64,000 bases of DNA from Thinopyrum elongatum (lineage: Eukaryota; Streptophyta; Magnoliopsida; Poales; Poaceae). Below the pieces are notes generated by a model. That model worked only from the letters and a program-made list of their open reading frames with translations. It was not told the origin of the DNA and made no database searches. The stretch covers positions 237,596,807-237,660,806 of the forward strand of contig CM022300.1 in the NCBI GenBank assembly GCA_011799875.1, given 5' to 3'. A program made the translations under genes and the position numbers. This document shows, in pieces, positions 1 through 11,369 of the stretch (position 1 is the first letter of the stretch; each line of letters starts with the position of its first letter).

Positions 1-466
1 TCAGTAGCCCCTGAACTAGTCTTCGATGACGATGTGGTCAGCGCACGGATTATCTTCGGCATCGCAAGGCGGGTTCCTTCTCCTGAATACTTTAAGTTAG
101 CTTCAACTTTTTCGGCGAAGCGTCACACTTGACCCTTCAGCATTTTGAACCATTTTCACACCTCCCGTTTCACGTTTCGAGGCCTAGCTCTCATTGGCAC
201 ATCTTGTCAAAGCAAATATCGTGCCCGCCCATTACGGGATTCACATTAATGTGGTTTGGGTAATCCAACCACGCCGTTCGCATGACCTCTTTGGGAACAG
301 GCGAGTTTTAAGGCTTGAGAGGGGGGGCGTTTGGTATTTCACTGCCTATAGGAGGGTAAAGATTCCTCCTTTTTCCCCCACACCTTCTTCTAGCTCCTGC
401 CTTCCCACCTTCAAGCTCCAGCGCCCAAAACTTCAATCTTTCCCACCGCCACCACCCTCCCCAGCC

Positions 467-3400
467 ATGGCTGGATCCGGTTCCAAGGGCAAGTGGGAGG
501 CCACCTCCGTCACTGAGAAGGACATCAAGGAGCTCCGGAGCGCGGGATATATATCCGCGGATATCGCGCACAGGGTCCCTGATAAGGATCAGGTCATCCC
601 CACTCCGGAGCCCGGCGAGAGGGTTGTATTCATTCCCCATTTCCTCCAAGGTCTAGGGTTTCCCCTCCATCCCTTCGTCCGGGGCCTCATGTTTTACTAC
701 GGGCTAGATTTCCATAATCTAGCCCCAAATTCCTTCCTCCACATCTCGGCGTTCATCGTCGTGTGCGAGGCTCTCCTCCGCATCCCACCACACTTCAGCC
801 TATGGCTTAAGATTTTCAATCTGAAGCCGAAGGTGGTCGATGCCCAGCATGCGGATTGCGGCGGGGCCATGGTAAGCAAGCTCCCCAACGCCGTCTGGCC
901 CAAAGGGGCGTTTGTGGATACGGTCAAGGTGTGGTAGCAGGAGTGGTTTTACATCACCGAACCCTGCAACGCCAACTGGGCGGCCACACCTGACTTCAGA
1001 TCCGGACCCCCCATGAGGCTCACCTCCTGGACCGCTAAGGGCCTTGATTGGGGGTCCACAGCGGAGGTGTGGATGCTGCAAACATGCATCACCAACATGA
1101 TAGGAAAAAACACCGGTCTCACAAACATAATTCAGGTGATGCTCTTCCGCCGCACTCTTCCTTGCCAACTCCGGGCCTCTCACATGTGGGAGTTCAATCC
1201 GGAGGAGCCACGGACCCTGAAGCGCTTCTTCGGCACAACGCACGAAGATATTTGGAAGCAGCTCTTCAAGGCCCAAAAAACGTGGCCGAAGAAGACCGAG
1301 GACATCAGACTCGACATCGAGAACCCGGACTCACCGGGGAGCATAACCTTTCTGAAGACTTATCTAGTCAGTAGTTTGAATATAATGTAAGTCATATTGC
1401 CTGCTTTCCGGACAAGGCTGGATGGCAAAGGTGGAGCGGATCAACTATCCGGCACCGCTGCCTGAGAACCCAGCCACACCCCAGCTAACAGATATGCTGG
1501 TCCCGGCGTCGTATCAGGCGCCGGAGAAGAAGGCCAACAAGACGAAGGGCAAGGAGGCCAAGGGCGGCCCCCACCATAATGGTCCTCAGGACATAGTATC
1601 CGGAGAGACCGAAGCCCTCTCTTCCCGTGACGGAGACGAGGAAGAAGAGGAGGAGGAAGTGGAAAGCGACTCCCCTCGTAAGGGGAGGAAAAAGAAGAGG
1701 GCGGCCTCCGAAGACCCGAAGGGGGAGGCGCCCAGAAGAGGGAAGATGACCCTCCCGGACAGTTCGGACTCGGACTCCGAAGTAGTCTCCAAAAAATCTC
1801 CTAGGGCGAAGCCCCTGGCCGAATCATAAGTATTCATAGACTTACCAGTTCATCGTTTTGGTTTTCCTATTTCCATTATATAAGCCATTTGTTGTGTGCC
1901 TTTCAGCCCTCCACGAGAGCTTCCGAACACTCCATTATCGAAGGGGAACTCTCTGCCACCCGAGATGATAGAGAGAGAGACGCCGCCACGAGCCCCCTCG
2001 CCTATCACCATGCATGACACCGAGGTGGTATCCCGAAAGACCTCTCCTGGCCACGGAGGGGCGGGCAAGGTTGTCGAAAAAGCGCCCGAGGTTAATACCT
2101 CGGTCGCCGAAGACATAGGGGAGGCGACCCCTATGACAACCGACGGTGGGGACCCCCAACAATCCGGGCCCCAGCCGGACACCATTTTGGAGACCAATGC
2201 GGCTCCGAGATCAGGTGAGCTGCCCTCTTCAAAAGAGGGGGGAGGAGCATCAGCTTCGTCGGCGACCTCCGCTAATCCGGAGGCGCCAAACGCTCTAGCG
2301 GAAGCACTGCAACGTGCTTCCATCATGGAGGAGCACCGCACCTTGATGGGTGCGGTGATGGAAAAGGTTCAGTCTGCAAAAAGCGGACTGAACGAAGCCT
2401 TCACCAGCCTACTGACAGGCTTTGAGGTATGCGACGTATTGTCCTAAACATTTTTGTTTCATTTAGAAGAGTATACCTGTATACAGACAGTAGCCCCTGA
2501 GGCTCTGTTCAGTTTGAAAAGAACCGAACAAAGGATCCACATAGTACTCGGGTGTGTTATCATACTACTCTGCTGTTGTAACAGGCTTCCCTGTTGGCGG
2601 CCACCGCCCAGGCCGCAGAAGTTTCCGAACTCAATCGGAGGCTTGAAGCGGCCAATGAAGAGCTCGACCGCATCAACAAGTGGTTCGATGAGACGCAAGG
2701 TATGTGCATGATGAAAAAATTCATTTTCATGTCAGAAGTGATATGTATGTTGAGAGGTTAACTCACAAGATGCTTTGATTATGAGCATAGTTGGCGCAGC
2801 CAAGGTCGAGACGCTCAAAGGCGCCCTCGCCCAGGCCAAGAAGGAAGCCGAGGTGAGCAAGGCAGCCGCTGATAAAGCGGCTACTGAACTAGAAGACGAA
2901 CAAGTTGCCCGCCACCAACACGAAGCTCGGGTGGCCGAAATCGAGCAGGAGCTGAAGGATGCCATCAGCCAATGCGAGACATTGGAGCAGAAGACTTCGG
3001 CCCAGTCGTCCGAGCTTGCGAAGGCTCTCCATGATGCCAAAGAGGTGCGGAGCGAGTCCCGGAGTGCTCGCGAAGAGATCCATCAAGCAAGGCAGATAGC
3101 GGCTAGTAAGGCCTTTCCTTTGCAGAGTATTTTTGGAGGTCAAAGATATGCTTTGCTCACTTGAGTGTGGAGTTCCCCAGACGCGTTTGTGGATCTCCCA
3201 AGGAGTGCCGGTGATGCCGCATAGTTCTTCCGAGCCCAGGAGGGGAACTCGTCCGAGAAGCTGTTCTGGTCGCAGTTTCTTGCACCGGAGCACCCGGTGC
3301 TCCTGAACGACCAGATGAAGCAGCTGATGGAACTACATAGGGTGTCCGGTTTGACCATGAAGGATCTAATAATCCAACTTTGGCCCACCAAACCAATTCC

Positions 3401-3665
3401 CAGTAGCTACTTCGGTTTGGTGAAGCGGCTCATCGACGCGCTGCATCAGATTGATGCTATGAAGCGTTCGGCCTGCATAGAAGGTGCCCGGATGGCCTTC
3501 GCCCGCATTAAGATGCAATGGGCAAAGATGAAGGCCACCGATGTGGCGACCGCAGGCCCGCCCGAAGGCAAAGATCATCGGAGGCCGGAGAGATATTTCC
3601 ACGACGTCCTGGCAGGGGCCCGAATAGTAGAGGGCCAATGTTCTAAGGACGTCGTATTTGAGTAG
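467..3665 (+). pseudogene. Antisense multi-exon gene of element A, Transposase_28-type ('putative gypsy type transposon'), decayed
   Basis: The ATG at 467 has a good context (CAGCCATGG) and matches the start of the homologous gene in element B. Exon 1 (467-1336) encodes the Transposase_28-like domain, with blocks such as VFIPHFLQGLGFPLHPF and LAPNSF. It has a premature TAG at 935-937. Exon 2 (about 1417-1827) is acidic and ends in LAES. Exon 3 is 1907-2426 and exon 4 is 2585-2699. The last exon begins near 2793; it is a long Ala/Glu-rich coiled coil followed by a conserved C-terminal part, with in-frame stops at 3162-3164 and about 3223, ending at TAG 3665. Exon boundaries were found by comparison with element B. 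Two splice donors are lost here: 1337 reads GG, and the site after exon 2 reads ATAAGT. The gene is antisense to the gag gene of its own element. Its function is unknown; the family name describes a recurrent plant transposon-associated domain, not a proven transposase. Confidence 0.75.
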
Positions 3666-4932
3666 ATGTATTCGGGTTGTAAAAACTATGTTATGAACCC
3701 ATGCTTGTAATATATCTATTTATTGTGCCTTTTGTTTCAAGCAATGTTTTTCTCATGTGCGTCGTTTATTTCTGAAAGTTGCTAGTCGTCGGCTTCAGCC
3801 CCCTCGTAGATGCTACGGGGGTGTTCGTAGTGACGCGTGACCACACTTTATCCAACATCTTGGTCCGTAAAGGAGGTGTCCGCGAGGTGAACCAGGCAAT
3901 CAGACTATGCGGCTTTATTACTTTCACTTAGCCATAGGAGTTTGACGGTGGGGCTAAGTATTAGCCCCTTGCGCGTGTGCGGCAATCCGGGCTGAATAGC
4001 CATTTCCACGCGGCTTGGACGAAGACCAGCCCCTTGTATAACACGGAGTAAATCGCTAACGATTGTAGTATAAGACTAAGTCACCGAATCGCCGACCAGC
4101 TCTCGCTTTATCATGACAGTCAGTTTTCGGCTTTCTCTACTGAGGTATTTGACCGGAAGAACCAAAAATACAATTGCAGTAGTTCTCCCTTTACTACCTT
4201 AGCCGAACGAGCGGAACGTAAGGTGGTAAGCACAGGAGCCGGGCAACCCAACTATAGGCCAAAGACATGATTCGGAGCCGATGCATATAATGCAATATTG
4301 GGGACGCCGAAGAGTACCCCTTATTAGTTTGGACTTTAAAATGTGCCGGGCCGGATACAGCGCCCGGTGTTTAAGACCGGACTAAGGCACGTGTGGCAGT
4401 CGGGCATAGGGAGGGAAGACAGATGATAATATAAAATAGATGATTACCAAACAAAAGTGGTGATCAACTGCTTCCTTTATGCCCTGATTAATATGTCGAG
4501 ACGTGTCATTACAGATAATGCCCGAAGGCCATGGCCATTTTACATGCCGAAAGTTTACACAAGGGAAAGTTTTATACAGGGCTTTTCTGAGAAAATAGTG
4601 GCTTGAAGGTCCTAATGATGCCCTGCTGCACATCTGCGCCATTTCTCCTTGGTTGGAAATCCTTTGAGAGGACGAGTCGATGGTCGTCTATAAGAAAGGG
4701 GAACCTAGAAAGGAGTCCATGTACAACCGTAGAGTAGGTAGGTTTTTAATGAACCTGTGGTAAAAGAGAAAGAAAAGAAAAAAGAAAGTTAAGGTCCGAA
4801 TAGGGTCAAGCCGTACTATAGACCTGTTCCGCAGTATGCCTCTGGCGCTGCCCAAGGTATTTTAAGTGCATAATTATGCACGCACGGTACGTATGCCGCA
4901 ACCTTATGGGACGATCGGCGGAGGCCGAACTA
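3666..4932. other. Element A internal non-coding spacer
   Basis: No coherent coding sequence was found between the converging antisense gene and the gag-protease gene. The stretch is alignable by eye with 14469-15627 of element B: both contain GCCAGTCGTCGGCTTCAGCC-like sequence and a block around CATGACAGTCAGTTTTCGGC. It is therefore the shared spacer that replaces pol in this family. Confidence 0.7.
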
Positions 4933-7900
4933 CTATTCAAGCTCCGGATTTGCTGAGTTGTCATGCTGTAATGTTGATCGGACTCGCTTGGCGGTGTCAT
5001 GGGTCTTGATGACCGATGAGCTGTTGAGGCCGTTCTGTACCTCAGCTGCTAGGGCCGCGGTGTGCTCCTCAGTACGGAGGTTGCGCTCCATATTTCCATT
5101 GACTGTGATGATGCCGCGCGGTCCGGGCATTTTGAGCTTCAAATAAGCATAGTGCGGGACTGCATTAAAGCGGGCAAAAGCAGTTCGTCCAAGCAATGCA
5201 TGATAACCACTGCGGAAAGGGACGATATCGAAGATCAATTCTTCACTTCGAAAGTTATTTGGAGAGCCGAATACCACTTCCAATGTTAAGGAACCCGTGC
5301 AGCGGGCCTCTACGCCAGGTATCACTCCTTTAAAGGTAGTGTTGCTGGGCTTGATTCTTGACGGGTCAATACCCATCTTACGGATAGTGTCTTGGTAAAT
5401 CAAGTTGAGACTGCTGCCGCCGTCCGTAAGGACTCTAGTGAGATGGTATCCGTCGATGATGGGATCGAGTACCAGGGCCGCCAAACCTCCGTGATGGATA
5501 CTGGTTGGGTGGTCCCTGTGATCGAAGGTGATCGGACAAGCTGACCAAGGGTTGAATGTCGGGGCGACAGGCTCTATGGCGTAGACGTCCCTCAATGCGC
5601 ACTTGCGCTCCCTCTTGGGGATATGCGTGACATATATCATGTTCACTGTTTTCACCTCGGGGGGAAACTTCTTTTGTCCCCCGGTGTTCGGAGGGCGGGG
5701 TTCATCGTCGTCCTCGCTTTGAGGTCCTTTCCCCTTATGTTTGGTTTTTAATTTACCGGCCTGTTTAAAAACCCAGCAATTTCTGTTGCTGTGGTTGGCA
5801 GGTTTGTCAGGGGTGCCATAGATTTGACAGGGCCTATCCAGTATTTTATCCAAGTTGGACGGGCCGTCTCTATTTCCTTTGAACGGCTTCTTCCGCTGAC
5901 CGGGTTTAGAGCCGCTGAATCCAGCATTGACCGCCGTATCCTCGTTTTCTTCATTGTTGTTCCGACGCTTATTTTTGCTGCATCGTGGCCTTCCATTGCC
6001 GTCCCTGGCCTCAGAGGTGCCAGGGTCGCTGGTGCTGTTGCTTCTACGAGCCAACCAGCTATCTTCGCCCGCACAGAAGCGGGTCATGAGTGCAGTGAGA
6101 GCTGCCATAGTCTTCGGCTTTTCCTGACCGAGGTGTCGGGCGAGACATTCATCGCGGACGCTGTGTTTAAATGCCGCTAAGGCTTCGGCATCCGGATAGT
6201 CAACAATTTGGTTCTTTTTAATTAAGAACCGAGTCCAGAGTTTGCGAGCTGACTCTCCGGGTTGCTGGACTATGTGACTCAGGTCATCAGTGTCCGGTGG
6301 CCGGACATAAGTGCCCTGAAAGTTGTCCCGAAAAGCATCCTCTAAATCCTCCCAACTGCCAATGGAGTTCTTTGGGAGGCTATTCAACCAGTGCTGTGCT
6401 GGCCCTTTTAGCTTTAGAGGAAGGTATTTAATTGCGTGGAGATCATCACCGCGAGCCATGTGAATGTGGAGAACAAAATCTTCAATCCACATAGCGGGAT
6501 CTGTCATTCAATCATATGCCTCGATGTTTACGGGTTTAAACCCTTCCGGAAACTGTTGCTGCATTACTTCGCCGGTAAAGCACATGGGGTGTGCGGCGCC
6601 TCTATATCGGGCAACATCACGACAGAGTTCAGATGACATCCGTGTTCGGTTCTCGGCTCGAACTTGGTTATGCTTGTCACGCCAGGCTTGATGGCCGTCG
6701 TCTCGTGTTGGAGCACATCCCTTTGATCCGTAGATTGATCTGGTCTGGCCGGCTCTATTGTCCACGTCCTGACGTAAGTCATACGTGTAGCCCGGGGCCA
6801 CTGCCTCTTTGCCTCCACGGCGAGGTGGCGCGGGCTGGTGTTTGGCATAATTAGCCGCTTTGTCACGTCCACGTGGTAGTCGGTCCGGTTGATCAACATG
6901 ATTGTATCTTAACGGTATTGGCTCAATGGCTTCGTCGTCGAATTGTGGTAGTAGCTTGTGTTTTGGGTAGCTCTTTGTCGGGCGCTCGAGGCCGTATTCT
7001 TCGGTAGCCAGGAGCTTGGTCCATCTGTCGTTGAGCGTATCCTGTTCAGCTTGAAGCTGTTGTTGTTTCTTTTTCAGGCTCCTCGCAGTGGCGATGACCT
7101 GTCGCTTGAAGCGTTCTTGTTCGAGGGGTTCCTCTAGCACAATGAAATCTTCATTACCGAGGCTAACGTCCTCCTTAGAGGCTGGTAGATAGTTACTATC
7201 TTCCGAATCCTCATGATCGACAAGTTCGTCGGAATTGACTTGTCCCTCTTCCCTATCATCCTGCTCGAACGCAGGGTCGATGGGGTCTTTGGCATTGTTT
7301 GGAGTTTCATTATCTCCGGTGCCGGTGTTGCTGTCCTTCGCCCGCCGTGATCATGAGCGGCGCCGCTGACGCCGGCGCTTTGGTGGATCTTCGATGGGCT
7401 TGTCCTGATCTGGATCTTGAGTGCCATCGTCATCCTGCTTCTCAGGTGTGTCCACCATGTATACATCATAGGTAGAAGTGGCCGTCCAACGCCCAGTGAT
7501 AGGCGGGTTTTGACCTGGTTCGGCTCCGGCATCATCGTCCATACCGTCGATGCCTTCGGAGGCGTAGTCTAGCATGTCAGTTAGATCCTCGATAGTGGCT
7601 ATTAAGTGGGTGGTGGGTGGGACGTAAAATTCCCTGCTCTCAGCCCCCAGTTTAGGCTGGTCGTAGTTTGGAGATGATACATCCGTGATGGCGAGAGATC
7701 GCATTAGGTCCAGTGTCTCGTTTAAGAGCGAAAGCCAGATGGGCGTATGATGATCTGCGGAGCTAGGTTCGGTAATAACCACTTGACCGAGCTCAATGGA
7801 TGCAGACCTCGAGTGTTCGGAGTTGATGTCCAGAGGCGAGTCCGGCTCCCCGATGTCAGGAAGAGTCACGTTTGACTGCGGGTCTGCTGACAGTATAGTC

Positions 7901-8319
7901 GCCTCTAGGTCTCCGGCAAGAAGCTCCATAATGGGAGAGAGTCCAGCGGGGTCTAGCCTCCCGTCTTCGGATAGAGTGGTCCGCCCTGGATCTAAGGCCA
8001 GGGCAGGCACGAGAGTCGATCCTTGAGCGGAATCTAACGACGGATCCGACGGGCTTCCTTCATGTGGGTGAAGAGTGGCGGCCGAGGCTGAGAACCCTTC
8101 GAAGACCAAGTCTCCACGGATATCCGCGATGTAATTCAAGCTTCCAAACCTGATCCGATGAACAGGGGTGTAGCTGTCGATCTGCTCGAGGTGACCAGTT
8201 GAATTGGCACGCAGAGCGAAGCCGCCAAATACAAAGAGTTGGCCAGGGAGAAAGGTCGCCCCGGAAACAGCATCGTTGCTGACGACAAGTTGAGCCATCG
8301 GTCCTTCTGCCGATGACAC
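4933..8319 (-). pseudogene. gag-protease polyprotein of element A, one frame with two in-frame stops
   Basis: One frame of about 1,129 codons runs from ATG at 8319 down to 4933, broken only by TGA at 7353-7351 and TGA at 6510-6508. The start is supported because element B starts with the same MSS at the equivalent place. Order: an N-terminal block (FGGFALRANSTGHLEQIDSY), an acidic/basic linker ending in an Arg-rich run, a coiled coil near EQERFKRQVIATARSLKK, the gag core (WIEDFVLHIHMARGDDLHAI, DAFRDNFQGTY), a Cys/His segment around CQIYGTPDKPANH, then a retropepsin-like domain with TDGGSSLNLIYQDT as the likely active-site region and HALLGRTAFARF as the second conserved motif. The protein would form virus-like particles and process gag. 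No RT follows, so mobilisation would need enzymes from another element. Confidence 0.85.
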
Positions 8320-8326
8320 AGTGGAA

Positions 8327-8345
8327 CTCTCAATGAAAGCACCAA
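8327..8345 (-). other. PBS-like site of element A
   Basis: Directly inside the LTR, reading on the minus strand, is TTGGTGCTTTCATTGAGAG. The same sequence sits at the same place in element B (19001-19019). It does not match the common initiator tRNA-Met PBS (TGGTATCAGAGC) seen in element E, so the primer is not identified. Confidence 0.6.
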
Positions 8346-8820
8346 TGTCGGTGTCAAAACCGGCGGATCTCGGGTAGGGGGTCCTGAACTATGCGTTTGA
8401 GGATCAATGGTAACAAGAGACGATGGGGACACAATGTTTACCCGGGTTCGGGCCCTCTTAAAGGAGATAAAACCCTATGTCCTGCTTGATTATATTTGAT
8501 GAGTATAGGGGATACAAGAGTTGATCTACCTCGAGATCGTAATGGCTAAATCCTAGTTGTCTAGCCTATGAGAAATCTGATGATCTCTACGGACTAAACC
8601 CTCCGGTTTATATACACACCGGAGGGATCTAGGGTTGTACAGAGTCGGTTTGCAGAAGAAGGAAATAACTTATCCGGACACCAAACTTGCCGTCCACGCA
8701 TATAGGAGTCCCACCCGGACACGGGGGATATAGTCTTTATTTTTATCTTCACGGCCAATCAGTCCGGCCCATATCAAATAGTCCGGACACCCGAGGACCC
8801 CCTAATCTAGGACTCCCTCA
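8346..8820 (-). repeat. Element A LTR (5' LTR in element orientation), 475 bp
   Basis: Begins TGTCGGTGTC and ends CTCCCTCA on the plus strand. It is homologous end to end to the two LTRs of element B. In element orientation it starts TGAGGGAG and ends CGACA. A TATA-like TTTATATA lies in the middle. Confidence 0.92.
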
Positions 8821-9679
8821 GCGGTGCCCTGGTAACTACCCCTAGGGCCGGCAAGGCGTCCCACCACAGGCGCCGGCAGGGAGAGCCTGCCGGAGATCAG
8901 CTAGAAGACTGCTGGAGGAGGCGAAGGCACCAAGAGAGCGTCCCCCTCCACGGCAGCCGTCCAGAAGAGGCCGGTGATGATGGTGCCGGGGAGGCAGGGG
9001 AAGAGCGGAAAGATGAGGCAGCGGGTCGGCAATACGAGACAAAGGCGTCGGTGCCATCGTACTCTAACCTGATGGCCTGCACCAGCCTTCTCCGCCTTCC
9101 CTCGTTTTTTCTTCATCACCATCGCTCCAGGAGGGCGCCGACCCCTCGGCCCGTCACCTCCCTCAGAGAAGCGGCAAACAGCGGCAGTGTCCGAAGCGTG
9201 CAAGGAGCGCCACTCCCCACCTTGGCGGGCAGAAAGACACCGCCATCTTCAGCGTCAACCCCGACCTCACTGGAGAGGGCAGTGCTGGGATTACCAAGGA
9301 TCCCGAGCACAGCACCACAGGTGAGCTCCGGAAGCCCCAGGGACCTCGCCGACAGGATGACAAGCCTCGACGACTTGCGGCAAGGGCAAGTACTCCCCTC
9401 CAGGCGGCTCGCTTTTGTGGGGAAAACAAGCGCTCCACCATTTTGGAGAAGCGCAACGCCTCCCACACTGCGGTCGATTCGGCGCCCATGTCTATGATAG
9501 CCGCATCTATTACAACCCCGGACCAGACTCACTTCCCAAGCATCTACATGAGTGTTCGGCATCGCAACCCCCGGGCTGGAGCCCGGGGCCTGGCCCCGGT
9601 CTCCCCCCTCAGCATAATAAAGAGGGAGGCAAGAAGTAAAAGGGGAGAGGTGCGTGGATGGGTGCCTCCGCTCCCTCTC

Positions 9680-9700
9680 GCGCCCCCTTTTTATAGGTAG
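9680..9700 (-). promoter_or_regulatory. TATA-like promoter candidate, antisense in element D
   Basis: On the minus strand CCTATAAAAAGGGGGCGCG is followed by a pyrimidine-rich stretch and an open frame starting at 9736/9489. The motif resembles a plant TATA box, but the downstream frame has no recognisable product, so this is only a candidate. Confidence 0.3.
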
Positions 9701-10165
9701 GCTAGGGCTAGGGGCTAATCCTTCACCCCCGACCACCGAGGGGCTGTTTCTGATCCGACCCGTTCAAGCTAACACCGACGGCCGGATCCGATTGCTGCCC
9801 TCTTACACCAATCCAAGAAGACCAGGCCTTTGCCATGACGCTCTTTCCCGCACCACGCGCCTCCGTTACCTACCCTACTCGATGCATGCAGCACACGTGG
9901 CAAAGGATAAGGGCGTGGTGGGATGAGTTAATTGGCAGTTACTCCCTCGTGGGTTAAAGTCATTCACGGGCCATTACAGAAATGGCCCCACCACAAGTGG
10001 AATCACGCGATGCATGAAAAAACCAGAAACTGACTCAAGCATAGATTGATGAAGAGACAAAGAAAATATCGAGGGATGAGCTACCATAAACTCTTCGTCT
10101 ATGTTCTCGATAGGGCCTACCCTGACGATGCTCAGCAGCGCATTTGGACCAGGCCTGGGGGCTCC

Positions 10166-10386
10166 TGTCGGTGCAACAAACCCTGGTGTATGTTGCCCTG
10201 ACTGTACACAGACTCAAGGGCAAGGTTCCAGCATCCAAGCTTCACCAAGGCCAAGCCAGAGAGAAATCAGCCCTTTGAGGAATCAATGGGCAGATCAAGA
10301 AGACCAAGACAAGCCAAGATAACGAGATATCACCAAGGGAGAAGCCTCCCTTTCCGGGCAGGCGAGCTTGGTCAGGTCGAGGCCAC
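10166..10386 (+). repeat. Element D 3' LTR, first part
   Basis: The LTR starts TGTCGGTGCA immediately after the purine-rich tract. It is cut by element B at the TSD GCCAC (10382-10386) and continues at 19490. Confidence 0.65.
10382..10386. repeat. TSD of element B, left copy (GCCAC)
   Basis: An identical GCCAC follows the right LTR at 19485-19489. Confidence 0.9.
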
Positions 10387-10869
10387 TGTCGGTGTCAAAA
10401 CCGGCGGATCTCGGGTAGGGGGTCCCGAACTGTGCGTCTAAGGTCGATGGTAATAGGAGACGGGGGACACGATGTTTACCCAGGTTCGGGCCCTCTCTAT
10501 GGAGGTAATACCCTATGTCCTGCTTGATTGATCTTGATGAATATGAGTATTACAAGAGTTGATCTACCACGAGATCGTAATGGCTAAAACCCTAGAAGTC
10601 TAGCCTGTCTGATTATGATTGTGATTATGATTGTCTCTACGGACTAAACCCTCCGGTTTATATAGACACCGGAGGGGGCTAGGGTTGTACAAAGTCGGTT
10701 ACAGAGAAAGGAATCTTCATATCCGAACGCCAAGCTTGCCGTCCACGCCAAGGAGAGTCCCATCCGGACACGGGAGAGAGTCTTCTGTCTTGTATCTTCA
10801 TGGCGCATCAGACCGGCCCACATTACGTAGCCCGGACGCCCGAGGACCCCTTAATCCAGGACTCCCTCA
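10387..10869 (-). repeat. Element B left LTR (3' LTR in element orientation), 483 bp
   Basis: TGTCGGTG...CTCCCTCA, with central TTTATATAGACACCGG. It is adjacent to GTAGCCCCTGAACC, which on the minus strand is the purine-rich tract next to the 3' LTR. Confidence 0.95.
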
Positions 10870-11249
10870 GTAGCCCCTGAACCAGGCTTCAATGACGATG
10901 TGTCTGGCGCGTAGATTGTCTTCGGCATTGCAAGGCGGTTCCTCCTCCGAATACTCCAAAACAGGCTTCGAGCGCAGAAAACATGTCCGGCTCTGCAAAA
11001 CAAGTACCACACACAACTGCAGAGAGTATAATATTTCATGAATCCAATCCGCTGACAACTTTTTATAACGTGATACCACGTTCCTTTAAGATGCGGTTTC
11101 CAGTGGCACGCCTTGTCACAGCAGAGATCGTGTTCCTTTATTACGAGATTCTCATCAATACGGGCGTGGGTAATCCAATCGTGCCATCTGCACGGCCCTT
11201 GGGAATAGGCGAGTTTTAAGGCGAGTGGGGAGGCACTTGATATTCACTG

Positions 11250-11265
11250 CCTTTATAAGGAGATA
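11250..11265 (+). promoter_or_regulatory. TATA-like site upstream of element B antisense gene
   Basis: CTTTATAAGGAG lies about 110 bases upstream of the ATG at 11370. The equivalent site in element A (near 345) reads CCTATAGGAGG. This is a plausible core promoter for the antisense gene; there is no experimental support in the sequence. Confidence 0.35.
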
Positions 11266-11369
11266 AGGATTCACCCCTTTCACCCACGCCTTCTCTTTCT
11301 CTGCCTCTCCATTCTCGAGCTCCAGCGCCCAAGTTCTCATCTTTTCCGCCTCAAAGAAGCACTCCGACC

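Larger units (their letters stand above)
1..8820 (-). mobile_element. Element A: non-autonomous Ty3/gypsy retrotransposon, left LTR cut off by window edge
   Basis: Bases 1-3 (TCA) are the last bases of the left LTR: the sequence that follows (GTAGCCCCTGAAC) matches what follows the left LTR of element B at 10870. The other LTR is complete at 8346-8820. The sense strand of the element is minus: a PBS-like site and gag-protease lie next to the right LTR, and the internal region runs down to position 4. Only gag and protease are recognisable; RT, RNase H and integrase are absent. A second, antisense gene occupies 467-3665. The base next to the right LTR starts GCGGT, which would be one copy of the 5-bp TSD; the other copy is outside the window. 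The family resembles wheat Fatima-type elements, but this name is from memory and unverified. Confidence 0.9.
8821..10386 (+). mobile_element. Element D, fragment 1: internal 3' region plus start of 3' LTR
   Basis: This is the DNA between elements A and B. 8821-8825 (GCGGT) would be the TSD of A. 8826-10165 is the 3' internal region of D: no pol domain was recognised, although there is a minus-strand open frame (9736-9116, 206 codons) without recognisable similarity. Purine-rich GGCCTGGGGGCTCC precedes the LTR start at 10166. Element D resumes after element B at 19485. Its 5' part must lie left of the window. Confidence 0.7.

Noticed and set aside
194..466. Upstream extension of the element A antisense frame from ATG 194
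   Set aside because: The homologous gene in B starts at the ATG matching 467. The upstream part is not conserved and lies in the 5' leader.
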